DNA of 20,862 nt, from contig JALXCH010000246.1 in assembly GCA_026991005.1 (NCBI GenBank), positions 1-20,862 of the forward strand, given 5' to 3'. Below the pieces are notes generated by a model. It was not told where the DNA came from. It was given only the letters and a program-made list of their open reading frames with translations, and ran no database searches. This document shows, one piece after another, positions 15,597 through 20,862 of this stretch (its first letter is position 1; the number at the start of each line of letters is the position of its first letter). Both the position numbers and the translations under genes were made by a program. This stretch comes from Calditrichia bacterium (lineage in GTDB: Bacteria; Calditrichota; Calditrichia; RBG-13-44-9).

Positions 15597-17922
15597 AAAA
15601 ACGAATTTCCTCTGTCCGGTTCACGATTTGCTTTCCCTTAACCTCCAATGTGTTCAATTCCCACAGGTAATATTTTGTCCCGGATTTATTTTGTAACCGC
15701 ACCATAAACGAAGCATCGGTGCGGACTTCTCCCCAGTTCCAGGTTCCATTCTTTCGGGATTGAACAAGAGTAACGGATTTTTCCTTTTCCTCTATTTCCC
15801 ACACATCCACATCATCGGTTTCGTGCGCAGTTACACGCACCTCCTCCCCTTCCAACTGGAAGCTGTGTAAACTAATCACCGTTGTGGGCAAAGCGAGTCT
15901 GGCTTTTGCCCGAAAATAATAAGCCGGCAAGCGGATTCCATAGTTCTCTCCCAGCCATCCCTCCTGAGGCTTCTCTCCACCCTTGTGCACCGATATTTCC
16001 ATGGAAGGAGTTAGAACCTCTGTGCGAAAAAGTTTATTTCCCAGAGGGAGTCGAATTTCGCCAGCGTCCATCTCATACTTTTCGATGTCCTGGTGAGCAT
16101 GAAAATGGAGTTCCACCTCATGTTCCCCGGTTCCAGTAACCACGTCCCGGAAAAACCAGAGGTTGGGAGGGATAAAAATCAGGTGGCGTTCGTGTAAAAC
16201 GGGTGGTCGCAGGCGAGAGAAACCATCGTGCCACACTCCCATAGTCAGTAGCTCGGGAGAAAAATGAGAATTGACGATCCGAAAATGGGGAGCATAAGCC
16301 AGTTTCATGGATCTTGGATTCCAGGCCTGTGTTTCGCCATTTACGGTAAGGGTATTGTGGGCTTCCGTTCGCCTGAAATAATGTGCCCATTCCCAGGGAC
16401 CGTTATAGGTGTAATGCCCACCATCCACCCAGATGGGTTTTCCCTGAACGTGGAGTTCAAAAGCAGTTAAGTCCATGTGGCCATGAGCCGAGGAGAGAAT
16501 CTCGTCGTGGCGGACACCATGGGCAATGGGACCCGCATCCAGAAACAGGAAATCAGAATCTTTTTCCCATCCACTTCGCACAACCAGGTATCCGCTTTTT
16601 TCGAACCAGCGCAGGGTCTGCACAGGGGGTTGAGCTCTCAGTTTCTGGTATTTCTGGAATCCTTCGTGCCCAAACAACCAGAAAGCATCTTCCTGAAACT
16701 TCCCTGCTACGTATTTCATATCTCCGCGCTGGAATAAAAGCGCCCCATAATTCTGAAACGCCCGAAAATCCCAGCTTGCTGCATCCCGGAAATAGATGGA
16801 CAATCCATCATCCACTTCCCCGATGCGGGGAATGGTTCCATCGGGACGTTGAAGATACATCATGATTTCCGTGGCTTTTTCCAGTTGCTTCCACACATGG
16901 GGTTCTACGGGGTCCCCATTTAACTGCCGCAGCACCACCGCCTGGATGTAAAATCCCAGGGTAAAATGGTGATAGTACGAGCTTTGTTCCACCGTCATAC
17001 CATCGGGATGAAACTGGCGGGTCACCTCCTTGCTCAGGATATTCCAGGCACGGCGTGCACGGCGCTCTGCCCCTTTAAAATGGGGAAACAGGTAATTAAT
17101 GATGAACAATGCGGTGGTTTCACCAATTAAATGGTTGTAAGGGCTGAAATAGAACGACAAATTTTCCGAAAGATACCGCTGGTGCATATAAAGCGCTTTT
17201 TGCAGGAGGAAATTGATTTCTTCGGTAAACGCTTCCGAATCCCGGATAAAAGCAAACGCCCAGAGCCAGGCCAGAGAACGAACCGCTACTTCCAGAGCAC
17301 TACTCCAGTTAATTCCGTGCTTGTACGGATTTTTCTGATACCAATCCCGAAATAGATGCACCACTTTCTGTGCGTATTTTTCTTCCCCGCTCAAATAGTA
17401 GGCTTTTCCCAGCTCAATTAGATACTGATGGCGATTTACCTCCCAGATATGTTTCACATCGCCTTGTCCCTGATTTCCACCAAAAATCTTGGCATCTCTA
17501 AAGTAAGTAAGCGGATGTCGATACTCAGAAAGCGGATCCCGATGCCAGTCGATTTCCCCGGGATAAGATACATCAATTCCCAGGAAATGTAGGTGGTTGT
17601 GGTAAATCCGTTCAGCTCGCTCCAGGCTAACCCGATACTCCTCGGGATACTGGCTACGGAAAAAATCGGCATTTTCCCGGCGTTGACGTTCATCCAGAAA
17701 AAAGCGACGTTTCCAGATGGGATTTCGGTTTTTCCGGGAGGAATTCCGAAGTACCGATAGGTCGCTTCCTTCCCAGAAAACAAAATCATCCGCAGCCAGC
17801 TTTTCACTTTCGCGGCGGAAGTGCTTACGATCCCAATATATCTGAACTATTTTCCGCGTGCGAAAAAAAACTTCATCAACTGACGTAGCTTTTAATTTTT
17901 TAAGCACAGTTTTCGGATCCAT
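15583..17922 (-). CDS. Heparinase II/III-family protein, cytoplasmic, in exopolysaccharide locus
   Basis: A 779-aa protein with no signal peptide and no membrane helix. An alpha/alpha toroid covers about residues 100-430, including W-S-S-A-L-E-V-A-V-R (206-215), F-S-P-Y-N-H-L-I-G-E (259-268, Asn/His expected near the active site) and E-Q-S-S-Y-Y-H-H (312-319, candidate Tyr). The heparinase II/III domain follows from about 440, with S-A-H-G-H-M-D-L-T-A-F-E (478-489), V-D-G-G-H-Y-T-Y (499-506) and A-H-N-T-L-T-V-N-G (521-529). These are the core residues of active lyases, so activity is likely. GAGGA lies 6 nt before the ATG at 17922. The kinase gene overlaps its end by 14 nt. Such proteins recur in exopolysaccharide clusters with unclear duty: degradation of failed chains, or a modifying step. 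Export by a signal-independent route cannot be excluded. Confidence 0.85.
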   Translation of the reverse strand: MDPKTVLKKLKATSVDEVFFRTRKIVQIYWDRKHFRRESEKLAADDFVFWEGSDLSVLRNSSRKNRNPIWKRRFFLDERQRRENADFFRSQYPEEYRVSLERAERIYHNHLHFLGIDVSYPGEIDWHRDPLSEYRHPLTYFRDAKIFGGNQGQGDVKHIWEVNRHQYLIELGKAYYLSGEEKYAQKVVHLFRDWYQKNPYKHGINWSSALEVAVRSLAWLWAFAFIRDSEAFTEEINFLLQKALYMHQRYLSENLSFYFSPYNHLIGETTALFIINYLFPHFKGAERRARRAWNILSKEVTRQFHPDGMTVEQSSYYHHFTLGFYIQAVVLRQLNGDPVEPHVWKQLEKATEIMMYLQRPDGTIPRIGEVDDGLSIYFRDAASWDFRAFQNYGALLFQRGDMKYVAGKFQEDAFWLFGHEGFQKYQKLRAQPPVQTLRWFEKSGYLVVRSGWEKDSDFLFLDAGPIAHGVRHDEILSSAHGHMDLTAFELHVQGKPIWVDGGHYTYNGPWEWAHYFRRTEAHNTLTVNGETQAWNPRSMKLAYAPHFRIVNSHFSPELLTMGVWHDGFSRLRPPVLHERHLIFIPPNLWFFRDVVTGTGEHEVELHFHAHQDIEKYEMDAGEIRLPLGNKLFRTEVLTPSMEISVHKGGEKPQEGWLGENYGIRLPAYYFRAKARLALPTTVISLHSFQLEGEEVRVTAHETDDVDVWEIEEKEKSVTLVQSRKNGTWNWGEVRTDASFMVRLQNKSGTKYYLWELNTLEVKGKQIVNRTEEIRFYAYE

Positions 17923-18276
17923 TAACTATCCTCAATTATCAAAAAATCCCGTATTCAATTAGGTGGAACTATGTTACATCCATTGCTTTCGCACATCTAT
18001 CCCAAACCCTCTCCCCTTTCTCCCCGGTGCACTAATTCGAATCCCGGTACAAAATCTTCGAGCAGAACCCCTCAGAAACACTTTTAAAAACAATTCCAAT
18101 TATCTTTATGAGAAATGCTAATGTGCTTAAATTTCTATAAAACGATTTTTTTCCTCGCTGTAACAAAGTTTCATAGCAATAGCACATAAATATTCCACAT
18201 CGCTTTATTTCTTTCCGAAAATGCGGTCTCAGTCAACTATGCTTTTTCACTGCAAGTGTATTCACACTGCTTCAAT
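17923..18276. other. Intergenic region between flippase and heparinase-fold genes
   Basis: About 350 nt without a credible gene. It holds a C-rich pyrimidine stretch near 18005-18027 and a weak hairpin (AGTGT/ACACT) near 18255-18268 just past the flippase stop, without a T run. A promoter for the lyase-kinase-GT set is plausible here, but none was recognised. Confidence 0.5.
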
Positions 18277-19812
18277 TCAGGAATTCTCCTCCCCGGATAC
18301 TTTTTGGGACAAAGTAACTCGTGCACTCTTTGAAGTAAATTTGTGAAACAATTTTTTTATATCACCCATTATTTCATTAAAAACCTCCTGAACATCCTGG
18401 AAACCAATAACCATATGGCTCGTGAAGTATACCAGAACCGAAACAACCGAGACAATAATAAACATGGTTAGGGACTCGACAAGAATGTACTTTTTCAGCA
18501 AATTAACCACAAGCAGCAACGCGAACAATTGAATGCTGCCATACACAAAAGCAGATCTTTGAGCCCGTATAAAAGTGAATGGGGAATAACGCAAATATTT
18601 CCACATCAACCATAAAATAAAATGAAGATAGATAATTGACCCAATTACCACACTCCAGGCTACCCCCACAATACCAAAACCCAATTTGGTACTGGCAACA
18701 ATTAAAACAGAAAGAATAACCAGATAAGTTCCCTGTAATACTGTCCTTTGAGCGACCAGCCCTTTAGCCAGGATAACCGGAAAGAAAGTCATAGTCAATG
18801 TATTAATTAACCCGGAAATACACATAATCTGAAGAGGGGCGATGGTCGGAGTCCATTTGGGGCCATAAAGCACCGTTATAAAAGAAGGAGCGGCGAAAAA
18901 TAACCAGATCATGATGGGATAACCCACAAAAGCGATGGAGGTTTGAACGCGCTTCAGGGTACGAATAATTTTTTCGTTTTGCTCCTGGATTTTGGAGTAA
19001 GCGGAAAATAGAACGGAATTAATTATGCGGGCAATTTGCAACCGGGGTAAATTCATCAAATTGAAAGCACGTTCGTAATACCCCAATGCATTTATCCCTA
19101 ATAGGCGTGCGATTAAAAAATAGTCGATATTATTCTGGGTGTAGTTTATTAAATTATTGGCATATACCCAAAACCCAAAAGAGAACATTTCTTTCAGGGC
19201 ACGAAATTTAAAACTAAGCCGGGGGAACCAGCGGGCATAGTAAAAAACAATAATTACTCCAAATATGCTCCCCAGAATTTTTCCCCACACCAGACTCCAG
19301 ACACCAAATCCCAAAAACGCCAGGCCAATGGGGATAATCATCCCGGTAACGGTATTTGTTAATTGTACAATACCAAACTGTTTGAACTTCATCTTTCGCT
19401 GAAGCAAAGCTTTGGGAACACTGCCCAGCGCATCCAGAATAAAAATAATGGACATCACGTAAAGAATTTTTTCCACAGCCTGATTGTGAAAGAAATCTGC
19501 CAGGTAGGCAGCCAGGGCAATGATGATAAGCGCCAGGAGGGATTCCAGCAAAAGGTTAAAATAAAAGACCGCATCTTTGTGATCGTCGTTAATTTCCTTT
19601 TTCTGAACAAGTACCAGATTAAACCCAAAACTGGACATCCGTTTGGTAAAATTAAGGATGACGGTCACCGCACCCATCACTCCAAAATCGCTGGGGAAGA
19701 GTAATCGGGCAAGAATAACACTGGCACCAAAACGTAAAATCCACCGTCCAACACCAAAAAGTGCATTCCAGGCAACCCCTTCTTTAGTTTTCTGCGCCAG
19801 ATTTTTTCCCAT
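18277..19812 (-). CDS. Wzx-type polysaccharide flippase (MOP superfamily)
   Basis: A 511-aa polytopic inner-membrane protein with about 12-14 predicted hydrophobic helices. The N-terminus G-V-A-W-N-A-L-F-G-V-G-R-W and L-A-R-L-L-F-P-S-D-F-G-V-M-G is the hallmark of the WzxC/Polysacc_synt branch of lipid-linked oligosaccharide flippases. Other family phrases are V-P-K-A-L-L-Q-R-K-M-K-F and L-G-I-N-A-L-G-Y-Y-E-R-A. It should move undecaprenyl-linked repeat units made by the neighbouring glycosyltransferases to the periplasm. A basic cytoplasmic tail of about 35 residues ends the protein. AGGA lies about 8 nt before the ATG at 19812. Upstream (203 nt) is the GT2 gene and downstream is the heparinase-fold gene. 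No Wzy polymerase is visible in the window, so either it lies outside or the polymer is made differently. The wzx symbol is withheld because no single orthologue can be named. Confidence 0.88.
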   Translation of the reverse strand: MGKNLAQKTKEGVAWNALFGVGRWILRFGASVILARLLFPSDFGVMGAVTVILNFTKRMSSFGFNLVLVQKKEINDDHKDAVFYFNLLLESLLALIIIALAAYLADFFHNQAVEKILYVMSIIFILDALGSVPKALLQRKMKFKQFGIVQLTNTVTGMIIPIGLAFLGFGVWSLVWGKILGSIFGVIIVFYYARWFPRLSFKFRALKEMFSFGFWVYANNLINYTQNNIDYFLIARLLGINALGYYERAFNLMNLPRLQIARIINSVLFSAYSKIQEQNEKIIRTLKRVQTSIAFVGYPIMIWLFFAAPSFITVLYGPKWTPTIAPLQIMCISGLINTLTMTFFPVILAKGLVAQRTVLQGTYLVILSVLIVASTKLGFGIVGVAWSVVIGSIIYLHFILWLMWKYLRYSPFTFIRAQRSAFVYGSIQLFALLLVVNLLKKYILVESLTMFIIVSVVSVLVYFTSHMVIGFQDVQEVFNEIMGDIKKLFHKFTSKSARVTLSQKVSGEENS

Positions 19813-19911
19813 TCCGTCCTGCTTATTGCTATTTAAAAATTTTTTTTAAATAATCGTATGAACAGCACAATACTAAAATTTGGCGGATAAAATAAAAAAA
19901 TATTTTCTAAA

Positions 19912-19934
19912 AATTGTGACCAATATGGCCAATT
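19912..19934 (-). terminator. Possible weak terminator after the GT2 gene
   Basis: On the minus strand AATTGGCC and GGTC-CA-CAATT can pair around an ATATT loop with a two-base bulge, followed by TTTTT. It lies about 80 nt after the GT2 stop codon. The stem is short and AT rich, so it may attenuate transcription more than end it. Confidence 0.3.
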
Positions 19935-20015
19935 CTGGAGGAAAAATAAAATGCCCAGTTTAGAAACACAAATAATTTGCCAGAGTCCGCAAAGGTCAGG
20001 GAAGGATTGTATCGG

Positions 20016-20862
20016 TTAGCTGCGCGCGGTGCTCCAGGTTTGATATCTTTTTCCTAAAAAACTCTCGATAATCCCCACCAGCGAGGCGTAATGCACCTCG
20101 ATAAAATAGAAAGGAATCATTAAAATAGAAGGAAGTTCTTTATTCTGGCGAATGCTCCACCAGCCCAAAAGCACCAGACCATAAAACAGTAACTGCAAAG
20201 CGAAAAATATACGGTAAAAGCTCCCTTCCCCCAGTAAAAAGAGATTGCTGAAAAACAGCAGAATGGCAAAGACCCACCAGTACCAACGCAGCACTTTGTG
20301 GGAAAAAATTTCCCAGGCAAAAATGCCGGTGCGCCAGGGATTTAGTACCCCGCGCATCTTCCAGAATCCGCGCCAGCTCCGGTTCACAATGCGCTTTTTC
20401 CGATAAAATTCTTTGGTGAAATCTCCCGCCGCATCTTCGTAACACACGGCCTCCGGAGCAAAAACTCCCCGGTAACCTTTGTACACAATTTGTAAGGGAT
20501 TGACAAAATCGTTGATATCGTCGGCACTGAGAGGCTCGTATAATTCTTTGCGAATGGCATAAATGGCTCCGTCACCTCCCACCACGGAATGAATCCGGGA
20601 TTCCATTTCCTTCAATTTCAGTTCGTAGCGCCAGTACAAATTTTCCTGCTTTCCGGCCAGTTTATCCAGATTCTCGTAATACTCGGCCTTGCCCACCACG
20701 TAACCAACCCGGGGATCACTAAAATATTTTACCAGCTCCTTTACCGCTCCGGGATGATACATGGCATTGGCGTCGGAAAATATGACGATTTCCCCGCGCG
20801 CTTCCTTTAGAGCATGATTCAACCCAAAAGTCTTCCCCCGCCGTTCGGGCATACGCAATAAC
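20016..20862 (-). CDS. Membrane glycosyltransferase, family 2 (5' end outside window)
   Basis: The C-terminal about 280 residues of a GT2 enzyme; the frame stays open to the window edge, and the missing N-terminus should hold the first GT-A strands. Seen: R-R-G-K-T-F-G-L-N-H-A-L-K-E-A-R-G-E, then I-F-S-D-A-N-A (D-x-D-like nucleotide-sugar site), V-V-G-G-D-G-A-I-Y-A-I-R, S-A-D-D-I-N-D-F (catalytic acidic pair) and R-K-K-R-I-V-N-R-S-W-R-G-F-W, the position of the R/Q-x2-R-W acceptor motif of polysaccharide synthases. Two to three C-terminal membrane helices follow. An in-frame TTG at 20858 is not a credible start because conserved GT2 sequence precedes it in all relatives. It may initiate or extend the glycan at the membrane. 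It could be processive (synthase-like) or single-addition. Confidence 0.85.
   Translation of the reverse strand, partial: LLRMPERRGKTFGLNHALKEARGEIVIFSDANAMYHPGAVKELVKYFSDPRVGYVVGKAEYYENLDKLAGKQENLYWRYELKLKEMESRIHSVVGGDGAIYAIRKELYEPLSADDINDFVNPLQIVYKGYRGVFAPEAVCYEDAAGDFTKEFYRKKRIVNRSWRGFWKMRGVLNPWRTGIFAWEIFSHKVLRWYWWVFAILLFFSNLFLLGEGSFYRIFFALQLLFYGLVLLGWWSIRQNKELPSILMIPFYFIEVHYASLVGIIESFLGKRYQTWSTARS

Noticed and set aside
18255..18268. Terminator after the flippase gene
   Set aside because: Only a five-pair stem with no following T run.
18000..20862. JUMPStart/ops element of polysaccharide operons
   Set aside because: No GGCGGTAG or its complement was found in the locus.

Overview
The window looks like a stretch of a Gram-negative chromosome from a bacterium of the FCB or Calditrichota-like type. 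This placement is an inference, not a proof. It rests on the NtrC-type two-component pair, an archaeal-type phosphoglycerate mutase (ApgM) in a bacterial setting, a WalW-like deacetylase, a large secreted heparinase-fold lyase and a long exopolysaccharide locus. Housekeeping parts are near 50% GC. The glycosyltransferase part around 12.2-14.4 kb is near one third GC (60-base samples counted by hand).

Layout: (1) 1-80 holds the tail and rho-independent terminator of a plus-strand gene lying mostly outside the window. (2) 340-3858, minus strand: apgM with its own terminator, then an overlapping pair, a GT4 glycosyltransferase and a WalW-like polysaccharide deacetylase. (3) 4043-7945, plus strand: a membrane-anchored rhodanese, a transmembrane sensor histidine kinase 8 nt behind it, and a sigma-54-dependent NtrC-family response regulator. 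(4) 7946-8646: a gene-free stretch packed with different short repeats, including a heptamer tandem array and a chain of small hairpins resembling REP/BIME elements. (5) 8647-11049, minus: secreted 800-aa heparinase II/III-family protein. (6) 11050-12170: AT-rich, gene-free, with possible remains of decayed reading frames. (7) 12171-20862, minus: exopolysaccharide assembly genes, read in transcription order as a membrane GT2 (cut by the window edge), a Wzx-type flippase, a cytoplasmic heparinase II/III-family protein, an overlapping APH-like kinase, and two GT4 glycosyltransferases.

How the genes may work together: the GT2 and GT4 enzymes would build a repeat unit or chain, the flippase would carry it across the inner membrane, and the heparinase-fold enzymes would trim or degrade a uronic-acid-containing polymer inside or outside the cell. 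The deacetylase-GT4 pair at the left is probably another cell-surface glycan module. The rhodanese/kinase/regulator group would be an independent signalling unit that activates sigma-54 promoters. Its topology suggests a periplasmic sulfur or redox input, which is a hypothesis. No rRNA, tRNA, CRISPR array or intact insertion sequence was seen.
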